Assembly (NCBI RefSeq): GCF_000264785.1
Contig: NZ_AFJI01000065.1
Span: forward strand, 1 to 64,000
Direction: 5' to 3'
From: Edwardsiella ictaluri ATCC 33202
GTDB taxonomy: Bacteria; Pseudomonadota; Gammaproteobacteria; Enterobacterales; Enterobacteriaceae
DNA: 64,000 nucleotides
Of this stretch, positions 27,685 through 40,374 are shown piece after piece; positions within the stretch are counted from its first letter, which is position 1, and each line of letters begins with the position of its first letter. The notes under the pieces were generated by a model. It was given only the letters and a program-made list of their open reading frames with translations. It was not told the origin of the DNA and searched no databases. Both the position numbers and the translations under genes were made by a program.

Positions 27685-27995
27685 CCGCGCGAGGTGAACT
27701 GCGCTGGCGGCGCGACGGCGCGATCCTGTATCTGCAGGGGGTGCTGGAGTGCGACTCGCTGGGCGAGATCTGGCAGCAACGCCAGGCGCTGTTGACGGGG
27801 ATCGCGTGTTTGGATATCAGCGAACTGTCGCGGGTGGATTCAGCGGGGTTAGCTCTGCTGCTGCATGTGCAAAACCTGCGCCCGGAGATGCCGATACCGC
27901 TGCGGGGCATCAGTGATCGCCTGCGTACCCTGATCACCCTGTATAATCTGCAGGAGATTGTACCGTGCGCTGCGCCTTCGGCTAACCTTGCGTAA
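27681..27995 (+). CDS. mlaB: STAS-domain protein MlaB
   Basis: MlaB is the small cytoplasmic STAS subunit needed for stability and activity of MlaFEDB. It has 104 residues, starting at GTG inside the mlaC stop overlap. The STAS core [19 protein letters not shown] holds the conserved D-S-A-G-L motif, with the serine-threonine pair region at the MlaF interface. It closes the operon; a strong terminator follows. Confidence 0.94.
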   Translation: MTARGELRWRRDGAILYLQGVLECDSLGEIWQQRQALLTGIACLDISELSRVDSAGLALLLHVQNLRPEMPIPLRGISDRLRTLITLYNLQEIVPCAAPSANLA

Positions 27996-28013
27996 TCCCT
28001 CACAATAATCACC

Positions 28014-28048
28014 AAGCCCCCTTCAGCGGCGCCGATGGGGGCTTTTCT
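28014..28048 (+). terminator. Terminator of the mla operon
   Basis: Arms AAGCCCCC and GGGGGCTT enclose a 15-base loop and are followed by TTCTCTGTTT. Confidence 0.85.
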
Positions 28049-28135
28049 CTGTTTAAGCCAACCTTACTTTCCTCTAATATGTACAGCCTATTCGCCTATT
28101 GCATAGGCTTGGTAACCCGAAAAGAATCGAACGCC

Positions 28136-28390
28136 ATGAACAATGATCAAATCAAAGACGTGCTGATGAAGGCATTGGCCCTGCAAGAGGTCCATGTCAC
28201 TGGAGACGGTAGCCATTTTCAGGTCATCGTAGTGGGTGAGCTGTTTGCCGGTATGAGCCGGGTTAAGCAGCAGCAGGCAGTTTATGCCCCGTTGATGGAG
28301 TTTATCGCGGATAACCGTATTCATGCGCTGACCATCAAAGCCTATACGCCTGGCGAGTGGCAGCGCGATCGCAAGCTGAGCGGTTTGTGA
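28136..28390 (+). CDS. ibaG: BolA-family protein IbaG
   Basis: IbaG is a small BolA-like protein that forms iron-sulfur-bridged complexes with the monothiol glutaredoxin GrxD and is linked to acid tolerance. ATG 28136 gives 84 residues, the E. coli length; an ATG 19 codons upstream was rejected. The block [18 protein letters not shown] and the invariant histidine of the BolA fold are present. It is 63 bp upstream of murA, with which it is probably co-transcribed. Confidence 0.95.
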   Translation: MNNDQIKDVLMKALALQEVHVTGDGSHFQVIVVGELFAGMSRVKQQQAVYAPLMEFIADNRIHALTIKAYTPGEWQRDRKLSGL

Positions 28391-28453
28391 TTTTGCGTCG
28401 TCGGCCAATGGGCGGGCGGCGGTAGATAACTGATTAAGCGAGAACGCAATTAA

Positions 28454-29710
<1,257 letters not shown>

Positions 29711-29732
29711 TCGCCGCCGTTGTCGGGTGAAA

Positions 29733-29766
29733 AAGGCCCCCACCGCTAGGCCGGGGGCTTTTTTAT
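29733..29766. terminator. Terminator between murA and degS
   Basis: Arms GCCCCC (29736-29741) and GGGGGC (29753-29758) are flanked by AAAA on the left and TTTTTT on the right, so it can serve both convergent genes. Confidence 0.85.
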
Positions 29767-29794
29767 GCGCTGAACGGCGCGCGGCGTCCCAGTC

Positions 29795-30856
29795 CTAGTC
29801 TACGTTGGGAAACTCGGCGATGGCCACGTTCAGCTTCAGGCGCTCGCCATTACGCATGATAATGACCGGCACCTCGCTGCCCGGGCGGATTTCTGCCACC
29901 TGATCCATCGTCTCCGTGGCACTGATTGCCGGTTTTCCATTGACATTGAGGACGATATCGCCGGGGCGGATCCCCGCCAGGGCCGCTGGCCCGTTCGCGG
30001 CAACGCTATTGACGATAATCCCCTGAATACGCTCTGCGCTGGCCGGTTGATTACGTACCGGAACGATCTCCCGTCCGCTGATACCGATGAAGCCGCGGAT
30101 CACCCGGCCATCGCGGATTAGCTTGTTCATGATCTTGGTGGCGAGGGCGGTAGGTATGGCGAAGCCGATGCCCTCCGGCGTCTCGCCATCGTTGCTTTTA
30201 TCCAGAGAGAGGGTATTGATGCCGACCAGTTCGCCGAGAGAGTTGACCAGCGCCCCTCCGGAGTTACCGTGATTAATGGAGGCATCGGTTTGTAGGAAGT
30301 TCTGGTGACCGTAGGTGCTCAGGCCGACCCGTCCGGTGGCGCTGATGATCCCCTGGGTCGTGGTTTGCCCAATGTTATAGGGGTTGCCGATGGCCAGAAC
30401 CACGTCACCGATATGCGGTACCCGCTTGGGATTAATGGTGATCACTGGCAGGTTACTGGCCTGGATCTTGAGCACCGCCAGATCCGTCAGGGTATCGGAG
30501 CCGACCAGCATCGCCTCGAACCAGCGGCCATCTTGCAGAGCGACCACGATCTGATCGGCGGCGCTGACCACATGCTTGTTGGTCAGGATATAGCCTTTTT
30601 CATCCATGATCACCCCGGATCCCAGGGTTTTGATCGCCAGTCCGCTGCTGCTGCCGCTCATACTGCCATTATACACATTGACCACTGTCGGCGCGGCGCG
30701 TCTGACCGCCGCATTATAGCTCACCGGCTGCTCCTCGAAGGTCGCTTCGCTGAACAGCGGCATCAGACCTTGGGGACGCAGAGAGGGCAGAGCAATCATC
30801 AATACGATTGCCACGGCCAGACCGAGCAGGGTGGAGCGCAGCAGTTTTACCAGCAT
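29795..30856 (-). CDS. degS: Membrane-anchored serine endoprotease DegS
   Basis: DegS senses misfolded outer-membrane protein C-termini through its PDZ domain and makes the first cut in RseA, releasing sigma-E. ATG 30856 gives 353 residues (355 in E. coli). A single membrane anchor lies at residues 5-25. The catalytic triad is His95 (TNKHVV), Asp125 (DLAVLK) and Ser199 (GNSGGAL), each within two residues of the E. coli numbering. One PDZ domain follows. The gene is intact although the neighbouring degQ is destroyed. Confidence 0.97.
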   Translation of the reverse strand: MLVKLLRSTLLGLAVAIVLMIALPSLRPQGLMPLFSEATFEEQPVSYNAAVRRAAPTVVNVYNGSMSGSSSGLAIKTLGSGVIMDEKGYILTNKHVVSAADQIVVALQDGRWFEAMLVGSDTLTDLAVLKIQASNLPVITINPKRVPHIGDVVLAIGNPYNIGQTTTQGIISATGRVGLSTYGHQNFLQTDASINHGNSGGALVNSLGELVGINTLSLDKSNDGETPEGIGFAIPTALATKIMNKLIRDGRVIRGFIGISGREIVPVRNQPASAERIQGIIVNSVAANGPAALAGIRPGDIVLNVNGKPAISATETMDQVAEIRPGSEVPVIIMRNGERLKLNVAIAEFPNVD

Positions 30857-30947
30857 GATTATCAACGTAGAGCGGAAAGGGTAATCGCAAGAATAACAGA
30901 GAAACACGGGGTGCGGCAGCGCTCTCCCCCCGATTTTGTGCGGACAA

Positions 30948-32077
30948 TCAACGCCGCAGGAGGTACATGCCTTCGCCACCGCGGATCAGATGCAGTGCGA
31001 TAACCGGCGGATCGCCGACCAGCGCGCTGCGCAGGGCGGCGATATTGCGGGTGTGCAGATGGTTGACGCCGATGACCAGATCCGCCTTATGCAGACCGAT
31101 CTGCGCCGCCGGAGACCGATTCTCTAGCGTATCGCTGCAGATCCCCGACGTTTTCTGAATCGCTCCGGGGCTGAGACTTGTCCTTGCAAGCGTAGGCGTC
31201 AGAGTCTTTCCCTGCACGCTGGCCAGCGCATGGTTTTCCAATATGACGGTAACGTTCATCGGCTTGCCGTTGCGCAGTAGCCCAATCTGCAGCGCCGTGT
31301 CGGGCGCGACGGATCCCTCCTTGGCCCGCAACTCAGCGAAGCTGCCGATTGGGGTGTCATTGAGGGGGATCAGCTCATTTCCGGCCCGGATCCCGGCACG
31401 CGCCGCAACGGACTTGGGCAAGATCTCATTGACGAAGGTACCGCTTGGACTGTCCAGCTTGAAGGCGTTGGCCAAGTCAGCGGTCATACACGGCCCGGAT
31501 ACCCAGCATGCTGCGCTTGGCCTTACCGTATTTGATCAGCTGAGTGTTCCGGCTGTGCGCCATATTGCTGGGGATCGCAAAGACGATACCGATGCTGCCG
31601 CCGACAGGGGCCAGGATCGCGGTATTGATCCTGATTTGTTCGACCTTGAGGTTGACCAGCGCCCTGCCGGAGTTACCGCTGTTGATGGCGGCGTCGGTCT
31701 GAATAAAGTTTTCCAGCTCTCCTGATTGAGCTCGCTGCGCCCCAGCGCAGAGATGATACCGGCGGTAGCCGTCTGCACCAGTCTAAAGGGTGTAGACAGC
31801 TACGGCAAAGTCGCCGGCTCACAGCCGATCGGAGTTGGCCAGGGGGAATGGTCGTCAGATGCGGTGGGCATCGAACAACTGGAGCAGCGCGATGTCAGCA
31901 GTGGTGGCACGGTGTCTGTCCGCCCTCGGCATAGGTCCTGACCACTGCCGACAGCACCCATGGCCAGCATGGGTGCCAGGCTGGGCTGGGCCTGATCGTT
32001 CAGGGCACTCGGCACGCGGGCAGTGCGGCGAGCGTCAGGCTCAGCGCAAGGAGAAGGGGAAGCGATCTGCGGATCAT
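30948..32077 (-). pseudogene. degQ: Decayed degQ (periplasmic serine protease)
   Basis: DegQ (about 455 aa) is a trypsin-like periplasmic protease-chaperone with two PDZ domains. Here 1,130 bp hold scattered pieces. There is a signal-peptide-like start MIRRSLPLLLALSLTLAALPA at 32077, then AQPSLAPMLAM, DIALLQL, LANSDRL-stop-AGDFAVAV, [26 protein letters not shown] and AIPSNMA, and finally an uninterrupted 179-codon tail with both PDZ domains (31487-30948). The catalytic histidine region is deleted, GNSGG reads GNSGR, an in-frame TGA replaces the arginine of the KLRVGDF block, and several frameshifts are present. Loss of protease activity is certain; whether the PDZ tail is ever made is unknown. 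Confidence 0.93.
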
Positions 32078-32228
32078 GGCACCATCTTGCAATCTGTGGC
32101 GTAAGGGCTGCGACGGAGTAGGGAAAGATGAAACGGAGACACAGTGCCCGATGACGCGCACCGCCAGACGAAAAGCTATCCAGGGTACGCGCAGGGTGTA
32201 TCAGCGCCGTCGGGCGGCGCGTAATAGG

Positions 32229-32621
32229 TTAATCGTGGCGATCGGCGCGCAGCAGGCCGGAGGCGCCCTCTGAATAGTCGCGCGGTGGGATCTCGACCGG
32301 CGCCTGATCGTTATCCGCTTCCGTCAGACGGTAGCGGAACGGATTATCATGTGCAGGCATATCAGGCAGCAGATTATTCGAGCTGGTAGCCATGTGCTGA
32401 TACAGCTGGCGGTAATCTTTCGCCATGTTGTCGAGCAACTCTGCACTGCGGGCAAAATGGTTGACCAGCTCCTGGCGGTACTGATCCAGATCGGTTTTGC
32501 TTTTCTCCAGCTCATCCTGCAGCGTTTTCTGCTGGCGCAGTTTCCGGTTACCAAAGCGCATCGCCAGCGCCCCGATGATGATACCGACAACCAAACCAAT
32601 AAGCGCATACTCCCAAGTCAT
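32229..32621 (-). CDS. zapG: Cell-envelope protein ZapG (YhcB)
   Basis: A small inner-membrane protein linked to cell division and envelope growth. It has 130 residues (132 in E. coli). The N-terminal membrane helix MTWEYALIGLVVGIIIGALA is followed by a coiled-coil region (about residues 28-80) and a proline-containing tail ending in DYSEGASGLLR, which is strictly conserved in the family. It is divergent from zapE across 191 bp. Confidence 0.95.
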   Translation of the reverse strand: MTWEYALIGLVVGIIIGALAMRFGNRKLRQQKTLQDELEKSKTDLDQYRQELVNHFARSAELLDNMAKDYRQLYQHMATSSNNLLPDMPAHDNPFRYRLTEADNDQAPVEIPPRDYSEGASGLLRADRHD

Positions 32622-32812
32622 GGTGACTCCTATTATCTGAACAATCCTGCTCGTGTGATTACGCAGTTACGGGACATTCCCTAATACCCACACTATAACC
32701 GCTAACCTAGTCAGAGTGGAATCCTGTCGCTATTTTGCATATGGTTATGACTTACTGAAGGGGATGACGTTGGCACTTGTACCGTCGCCCGTAATGCAGA
32801 AGAAGGATACCC

Positions 32813-33952
32813 GTGCCGATGTTCTCGCCATATGCCCTGACGCACGATACGCCGCTGGCCCGTTACCGCGCGGCTCTGGCCGTTGGCGACTATCAGCCGG
32901 ACGCCGCTCAGCAGAGGGCGGTGGAGGCACTGGATGAAATCCATCGTCAGTGGACGATGCGCTGGCAGGCCGCTGCACCGGCCGGGTGGCGGACGCGGTT
33001 GCCTCACTGGCTCGGCGGGAGGCGTATTGCTGAGCCTATCACCGGACTATATCTGTGGGGAGGCGTTGGCCGGGGGAAAACCTGGCTGATGGATCTGTTT
33101 TTTGACACCCTGCCTGGGCAGCGTAAGCAGCGCCTGCACTTTCACCGGTTCATGCTGTGGGTCCATGAGTCGCTGGCAGCTAAGCAGGGGCTGGCCGATC
33201 CGCTGGCATTGTTGGCAGATACGCTGAAGGCGCAGGCAGATGTGCTGTGCTTCGACGAGTTTTTTGTGACAGATATCGGTGACGCCATGCTGCTGGGTAC
33301 TCTGCTGCCGGTGCTGCTTGCACGTGGGGTGACGCTGGTCACCACGTCCAATATTCCACCGGCGCAGCTGTACCCCAACGGCCTGCAGCGCGGCCGCTTT
33401 CTGCCCGCTATCGCCAACATCCAGACATATTGCCAGGTGCTGAACGTCGATGGGGGCATCGATTACCGCCTGCGAACCCTGACCCGGGCACACCTGTACC
33501 TGACGCCGCTGGGGGCGCGCACTGAGCAGGCCATGGACGCGCTGTTCCTGCGCTTGGCCGGTCAGGCGGGGCAGGCCGGTGGTACGCTGGAGATTAACCA
33601 CCGTCAGCTGCCGGTGCTGCGGCGTGCAGAGGCGGTGGTTGCGCTGCATTTCTCTGCGCTGTGTGAGGCGCCCTGCAGCTCCAGGGATTACATTGCGCTG
33701 GCTCAGCGCTATCATACGGTGCTGCTGCACGGGGTCAGTGCGATGAACTCCGACCGTGAAGAGTGCGCCCGGCGCTTTCTGGCGCTGGTGGATGAGTTCT
33801 ATGAGCGTCGGGTGACGCTGATTATCAGCGCGAGCTGCGATATGTTTGGGCTTTATTGCGGCGAGCGCTTGACGTTTGAATATCAGCGCTGCCTGTCCCG
33901 CCTGCAGGAGATGCAGAGCGAAGCCTACCTGAGCCTGCCGCATCGGCCATGA
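32813..33952 (+). CDS. zapE: Cell division ATPase ZapE
   Basis: ZapE is an AFG1-type AAA ATPase that acts on the Z ring late in division, mainly under stress or low oxygen. It has 379 residues (375 in E. coli). The GTG at 32813 is 5 bases after AGAAGGA, a better fit than the ATG two codons later. Walker A GGVGRGKT is near residue 85, Walker B VLCFDEFF near 145, sensor TTSNIPP and the NGLQRGRFLPAI block follow. The C-terminal CLSRLQEMQSE motif is intact. Confidence 0.95.
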   Translation: MPMFSPYALTHDTPLARYRAALAVGDYQPDAAQQRAVEALDEIHRQWTMRWQAAAPAGWRTRLPHWLGGRRIAEPITGLYLWGGVGRGKTWLMDLFFDTLPGQRKQRLHFHRFMLWVHESLAAKQGLADPLALLADTLKAQADVLCFDEFFVTDIGDAMLLGTLLPVLLARGVTLVTTSNIPPAQLYPNGLQRGRFLPAIANIQTYCQVLNVDGGIDYRLRTLTRAHLYLTPLGARTEQAMDALFLRLAGQAGQAGGTLEINHRQLPVLRRAEAVVALHFSALCEAPCSSRDYIALAQRYHTVLLHGVSAMNSDREECARRFLALVDEFYERRVTLIISASCDMFGLYCGERLTFEYQRCLSRLQEMQSEAYLSLPHRP

Positions 33953-34033
33953 GCGCGCCGGGACATCGCTGCGCGCGGGTAATAAATTCCGCTGCCGCGC
34001 GAAAAAGCGATCGATCTTTGAAGCTGACTTCTC

Positions 34034-34634
<601 letters not shown>

Positions 34635-34645
34635 TCGGGATATAG

Positions 34646-35041
<396 letters not shown>

Positions 35042-35072
35042 TGGGTTTCTGCTTCGGCAGATCCTTAATGCT

Positions 35073-35099
35073 AAAAACCCGGCTAAGCCGGGTTTTTTT
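35073..35099 (+). terminator. Terminator of rplM-rpsI
   Basis: The stem CCCGGC / GCCGGG with a TAA loop is flanked by AAAAA and TTTTTTT. Confidence 0.9.
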
Positions 35100-35375
35100 A
35101 TTCCCATATGGCATTGGCTTATTCGCTGTAAAGGATTTTATCCATAAAATCATTATCTGCCACCCACAAGCACGCCAATTTCTGGTAGACTGACATCCAC
35201 TTTTTTCTCCTGTTGCAACGTATAAAATTTGAGCGCCACAGGTCGGGATAATTCAATGTTTTCGTTGTCTTATCTTCTTGCGCCCGTAACTGTGCAACAG
35301 GCGCTGCGCGTCTCTCTATGTAGAGCCTGACGGGCACCTGTTCATACCGTTTTCTAGATAAACTTGGAGGTTTTC
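35100..35375. other. Leader region of sspAB
   Basis: With the rpsI terminator this forms a 334-bp gap. The sspA promoter should lie here, but I see only weak candidates (for example TTGAGC at 35227 followed by GATAAT 14-16 bp later). The last bases before the start are a good ribosome site, CTTGGAGG. No gene was recognised on either strand. Confidence 0.45.
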
Positions 35376-36017
35376 ATGGCTGTCGCTGCCAACAAACGTT
35401 CGGTAATGACGCTGTTTTCCGGGCCGACCGACATCTTTAGCCATCAAGTACGTATTGTCCTGGCTGAGAAGGGTGTCAGCGTCGAGATCGAGCAGGTGGA
35501 TATGGGCAATCTGCCACAGGATCTGATCGACCTCAACCCCTATCGCACGGTGCCGACGCTGGTTGACCGCGAGCTGACGCTGTATGAATCTCGCATCATC
35601 ATGGAGTACCTTGATGAGCGCTTCCCACATCCGCCGCTGATGCCGGTCTACCCGGTTGCCCGTGGTGAGAGCCGCCTGTTTATGCACCAGATCGAGCGTG
35701 ACTGGTACTCCCTGTTGTATAAGATCGAGAAAGGCAGCGCTCAGGAGGCGGACGCCGCCCGTAAACAGCTGCGTGAAGAGCTGCTGGCTATCGCTCCGGT
35801 CTTCTCCCAGAAACCGTTTTTTATGAGCGATGAGTTCAGTCTGGTGGACTGCTATCTGGCACCGCTGCTGTGGCGTCTGCCGGTGCTGGGCATCGAGCTG
35901 AGTGGCGCCGGTGCCAAAGAGCTGAAAGGCTATATGACACGCGTCTTTGAGCGCGATGCTTTCTTGGCCTCGCTAACCGAGGTTGAGCGTGAAATGCGTC
36001 TGCATACCCGGGGCTGA
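35376..36017 (+). CDS. sspA: Stringent starvation protein A SspA
   Basis: SspA is a glutathione-transferase-like protein that binds RNA polymerase, represses H-NS-dependent silencing and supports acid tolerance and virulence regulation. ATG 35376 (TTGGAGG ribosome site) gives 213 residues (212 in E. coli); an ATG four codons upstream is poorer. The thioredoxin-like N-domain begins VMTLFSGPTDIFSHQVRIV, and the surface PHP-type motif RFPHPPLMPVYPVARGESR involved in transcription activation is intact. The stop codon abuts sspB. Confidence 0.97.
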   Translation: MAVAANKRSVMTLFSGPTDIFSHQVRIVLAEKGVSVEIEQVDMGNLPQDLIDLNPYRTVPTLVDRELTLYESRIIMEYLDERFPHPPLMPVYPVARGESRLFMHQIERDWYSLLYKIEKGSAQEADAARKQLREELLAIAPVFSQKPFFMSDEFSLVDCYLAPLLWRLPVLGIELSGAGAKELKGYMTRVFERDAFLASLTEVEREMRLHTRG

Positions 36018-36019
36018 TG

Positions 36020-36511
36020 ATGGAACTGTCGCAAATGTCACCGCGCCGTCCCTTCCTGCTGCGCGCTTTTTATGACTGGCTGTTGGATAATCAGCTGACG
36101 CCGCACTTGGTGGTGGATGTGCACTGTGCCGGTGTGATGGTGCCGATGGAATACGCGCGCGATGGGCAGATTGTCCTGAATATCGCTCCACGCGCCGTCG
36201 GTGCGCTGGAGCTGGCCGATGATGCGGTGCGCTTTAACGCCCGCTTCGGCGGCGTGCCGCGTCAGGTATATGTGCCCATGGCAGCGGTGATGGCTATCTA
36301 TGCGCGTGAAAACGGTGCCGGTACGATGTTTGAGCCTGAAGCTGCCTATGAACAGGATACCGATGAGACCCGCATCGAGGCGGAGAACGATGAGCCGCCA
36401 ATGATGTTGATCGATGGCGATCGCTCGCCGGATAACAAGGCGCCCGCTGACGATGACGGCGGCGATGAGCCTCCGCCGCGTGGCCGTCCGGCCCTACGCG
36501 TGGTTAAATAA
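36020..36511 (+). CDS. sspB: ClpXP adaptor SspB
   Basis: SspB tethers ssrA-tagged proteins and the RseA fragment to ClpXP. It has 163 residues from ATG 36020, matching the family start M(D/E)LSQ; an overlapping ATG at 36017 adds one Met. The tag-binding domain (about residues 1-110) contains LLDNQLTPHLVVD and YARENGAGTMFEPE. A long acidic linker leads to the ClpX-docking tail RGRPALRVVK, which is intact. Two terminators follow. Confidence 0.97.
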   Translation: MELSQMSPRRPFLLRAFYDWLLDNQLTPHLVVDVHCAGVMVPMEYARDGQIVLNIAPRAVGALELADDAVRFNARFGGVPRQVYVPMAAVMAIYARENGAGTMFEPEAAYEQDTDETRIEAENDEPPMMLIDGDRSPDNKAPADDDGGDEPPPRGRPALRVVK

Positions 36512-36525
36512 CGCGGACGTCAATA

Positions 36526-36590
36526 AAAACCGGGATTCGATCCCGGTTTTTTTGTTGAAAACCCCCTGCTAAGCAGGGGGTTTTGTTTTG
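36526..36590 (+). terminator. Two tandem terminators after sspB
   Basis: The first hairpin, AAAACCGGGA-TTCGA-TCCCGGTTTT with a TTT tail, spans 36526-36555. The second, AACCCCCTGC-TAA-GCAGGGGGTT with a TTGTTTTG tail, spans 36558-36590. Paired terminators should insulate sspAB from convergent nanQ. Confidence 0.88.
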
Positions 36591-36622
36591 TTCTCGTGTA
36601 GCCCGTGGGAAAAAAGAAAAAA

Positions 36623-36658
36623 GTGTGATGCCCTGCATAGGGGGCAGGACGATCACAC
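36623..36658. repeat. Nested inverted repeat of unknown role
   Basis: Outer arms GTGTGAT (36623-36629) and ATCACAC (36652-36658) enclose inner arms CCCTGC (36631-36636) and GCAGG (36644-36648), forming one interrupted stem of about 36 bp. It lies between the sspB terminators and the nanQ 3' end. It lacks a U run on either side and matches no element I recognise. Confidence 0.5.
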
Positions 36659-36720
36659 GTCAAAGAGGATGGCGGACATCGCCAGCAGGGGTATGCCGGG
36701 AGCCATGGCCAGAACCGCTG

Positions 36721-38049
<1,329 letters not shown>

Positions 38050-38069
<20 letters not shown>

Positions 38070-38757
38070 GATGCGCCTCCGCCTGGAGAGCCTGGCAATA
38101 CCACTGACAGATGTGCTCAATACGGGTGATGGCCGAGCCGACGGTGACAGCCCAGGCCCCTTGGGACAACGCCTGCGCCGCCTGTGCCGGCGTGTTGTAG
38201 CGCCCTTCGGCGATCACCCGGCACCCGGCGTTGCTCAGCGCGTGCACCAGCGCAAAATCGGGCTCGCAGGGCGTTTCTCCGTGGGTATAGCCGGAGAGCG
38301 TGGTACCGATAAAATCGCAGCCGAGGCGCTGACAGTACAGCCCATCCTCCAGCGAGGAGCAGTCGGCCATCGCCAGACGCCCATGGTGCTGTATTCGTGC
38401 CAGCAAGGCCTCCCGCCGCTCCGGGCGGGGACGCTGGGTGCCGTCAAAGGCGATGATATCGGCGCCGGCCTGAACCAGATCGTCAATATCGCGCAGGAAG
38501 GGAGTAATGCGTACCGGCGACTCATCCAGATCGCGTTTGATGATCCCGATAATCGGCAGGCTGACATGCGGGCGCACCGCCTGCAGGTTGGCCACGCCCT
38601 CGATACGCAGCGCGGCGGCTCCCGCCTGGGCCGCGGCCGTGGCCATGGCCGCGACGATCTCCGGGCTATCCATCGGACTCCCCGGCACCGGTTGACAGGA
38701 GACAATCAGGGCACCGTTGCGTTGAATATGCTGTTGCAGAGTGGTGAATACAGACAT
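38050..38757 (-). CDS. nanE: N-acetylmannosamine-6-phosphate 2-epimerase NanE
   Basis: NanE converts ManNAc-6-phosphate to GlcNAc-6-phosphate, passing sialic-acid carbon to the aminosugar pathway. It has 235 residues with a TIM-barrel sequence: [16 protein letters not shown] at the N-terminus, IIGIIKRD with the catalytic lysine, [15 protein letters not shown], and the C-terminal phosphate-binding [13 protein letters not shown] and VTVGSAITR. It is the first gene of the three-gene operon. No nanA, nanT or nanR is present here, so the lyase and transporter must be elsewhere or the operon serves another ManNAc source. Confidence 0.95.
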
Positions 38758-38790
38758 GGCACCTCACCTTGATTACGCTTTAAAATTGAA

Positions 38791-38829
38791 CTCCATATGA
38801 ATTTATATTATGGAGCAATACTCCATCAA
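38791..38829 (-). promoter_or_regulatory. nanE promoter with CTCCAT operator-like repeats
   Basis: On the minus strand, TTGATG (38829-38824) and TATAAA (38807-38802) are 16 bp apart, a good sigma-70 promoter for nanE. Overlapping it are CTCCATA at 38791-38797, its inverse TATGGAG at 38809-38815, and another CTCCAT at 38821-38826. The symmetry around the -10 and -35 suggests a repressor operator. The motif is unlike the GGTATA repeats bound by E. coli NanR. Confidence 0.6.
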
Positions 38830-38922
38830 GGTAAAATGCAGTAAAGCGTGAGTAGGGTCAAACTATCGTTGGTGAGTGTACCTCGGGGGAAAGCGGTGGC
38901 GGAGTTAAACTCCGCCAGTGGT

Positions 38923-39624
38923 TCAGCGGGGAGTAGAGGCGGTATGGTCTGCGGGCACCGCGCGGCGGCGCAGCAGATGGATAGCCCAGGCGACGCTCAT
39001 GATCACCAGGATCGCAAAGCACAGCGCAAAGGCCAGGAAACAGGCCTGCGCCATATTCATAAACTGCATGGAGGGGATCAGATACCAGCCCTCCGCCTGC
39101 ACGTACATGTCGATAAACCACTGCTGTACGCTGTCCAGCGCCACCCCCTGTGGCACCATCGGCGCATCATAACCGCAGTCGCCGGTCGGCTTAAACCAAG
39201 AGGGTGACCACTCGGCCAGGGGCAGCCCAAAGGGAAAGTGGGGATCGGTGGAGCATCCCTGTACGCCAAACAGCGCGTCCGGGCTGTGCACCGCATGATG
39301 GATCCCGTTCAATTTGATGGAGTACCCCATGCCGATGATGGCGCCATAGAAGGCGGCGATACAGCCGAACAGCTTCAGCGCCAGATTGCGGGGGTTGATC
39401 GCCGCGACCAGTCCGCCGATAACCATGACAAACATAGCAAAGCGGATATAGACGCACTGTTCGCAGGGGGCCATGTACAGGTAGATCTGAAAAAAGGCAT
39501 GCGCCAGGACGATCAGCCCACCCATGGCCAGGGCCATCAGCAGCCAGAGAAAGCGCCGCTCCTGCCAGCGAACCAGCGTTTCGACCGGATTTTGGCGCAG
39601 GTCACTCCACATCTTTGCAGACAT
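38923..39624 (-). CDS. dsbI: DsbB-like oxidoreductase DsbI, partner of DsbL
   Basis: DsbI is an inner-membrane quinone reductase-like protein that reoxidises DsbL. ATG 39624, 8 bases after AAGGA, gives 233 residues; the upstream ATG overlaps the ribosome site. Four hydrophobic segments are visible. The first periplasmic pair is Cys54 and Cys57 (APCEQC) and the second is Cys124 and Cys150 (VQGCSTD and TGDCGYD), the arrangement of DsbB-type enzymes. It is the last gene of assT-dsbL-dsbI, 16 bp after dsbL. Confidence 0.92.
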   Translation of the reverse strand: MSAKMWSDLRQNPVETLVRWQERRFLWLLMALAMGGLIVLAHAFFQIYLYMAPCEQCVYIRFAMFVMVIGGLVAAINPRNLALKLFGCIAAFYGAIIGMGYSIKLNGIHHAVHSPDALFGVQGCSTDPHFPFGLPLAEWSPSWFKPTGDCGYDAPMVPQGVALDSVQQWFIDMYVQAEGWYLIPSMQFMNMAQACFLAFALCFAILVIMSVAWAIHLLRRRAVPADHTASTPR

Positions 39625-39640
39625 AGCGATCATCCTTAGG

Positions 39641-40312
39641 CTACTTGGCAGCCAGTTCTTTGACTAAATCGGCCATGGAGTCGACGGATTTGATACTCTT
39701 GGTCATGAGCAGATATTTACCGTTGACCACATAGGCCGGTACGCCCTGGATCTTGGCTACGTCGTAGGCGGAGGCCTTCCATTCACCCAGGGTATTTTGC
39801 ACCGCGGGATCCTTCAGCCCCTCCTCCAGATCGGCATGGCTCAGGCCGGCGGCGTCCAGCCCGGTTTGGGTAAAGGCGGCCGGATCCTTGCCATCCTTCC
39901 AGCGCTCTTTTTTATCGTGGTAGGCCGCGTAGTAGGCAAACTTGGCCTTTTTGAACTGAGAGGCATCGTCGAAGATGGAGACGCCGGCGGTGCGATCCTT
40001 ATTGAGCAGCACGGCGAGAATTTCGCTGCCCTGTGGTCCATAGACACCTTTGGTATCCAGGTGGTACGGCTCGAAGCGTACGACATCCTTAACCTTTTCG
40101 CTGACGGGGCCGGTGACTGCCTTGTCATACTTGTAGCAGAAGGGACAGTCATAGCTGAAGACTTTGATTAGGGTCTTCTGGGCGTTGGGGATCGGTTTTT
40201 CCAGCACCACGTAGTCTGTGCCTTCGCTAAAGGCGGCGGCGCCGAAGGCGCAGGTCAGCAGCGTGGCGCTCAGCAGGGCTTTAAGGTGTGTTTTACCCAG
40301 CGTTAAATGCAT
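39641..40312 (-). CDS. dsbL: Thiol:disulfide interchange protein DsbL
   Basis: DsbL is a periplasmic DsbA paralogue dedicated to AssT. ATG 40312 (AGGAG, 8-base spacing) gives 223 residues. Cleavage of the signal peptide after residue 27 ([11 protein letters not shown]) places the active-site cysteines of CPFC at mature positions 29 and 32, as in uropathogenic E. coli DsbL. The later cis-proline loop GVPAYVV is intact, as is the lysine-rich surface seen in the family. The gene lies 63 bp after assT. Confidence 0.94.
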   Translation of the reverse strand: MHLTLGKTHLKALLSATLLTCAFGAAAFSEGTDYVVLEKPIPNAQKTLIKVFSYDCPFCYKYDKAVTGPVSEKVKDVVRFEPYHLDTKGVYGPQGSEILAVLLNKDRTAGVSIFDDASQFKKAKFAYYAAYHDKKERWKDGKDPAAFTQTGLDAAGLSHADLEEGLKDPAVQNTLGEWKASAYDVAKIQGVPAYVVNGKYLLMTKSIKSVDSMADLVKELAAK

Positions 40313-40374
40313 AGTGGAGACTCCTTTCCTAAAGCGATACGGAATGGGCGTACCCTGGGGTACGCCCATGGACG

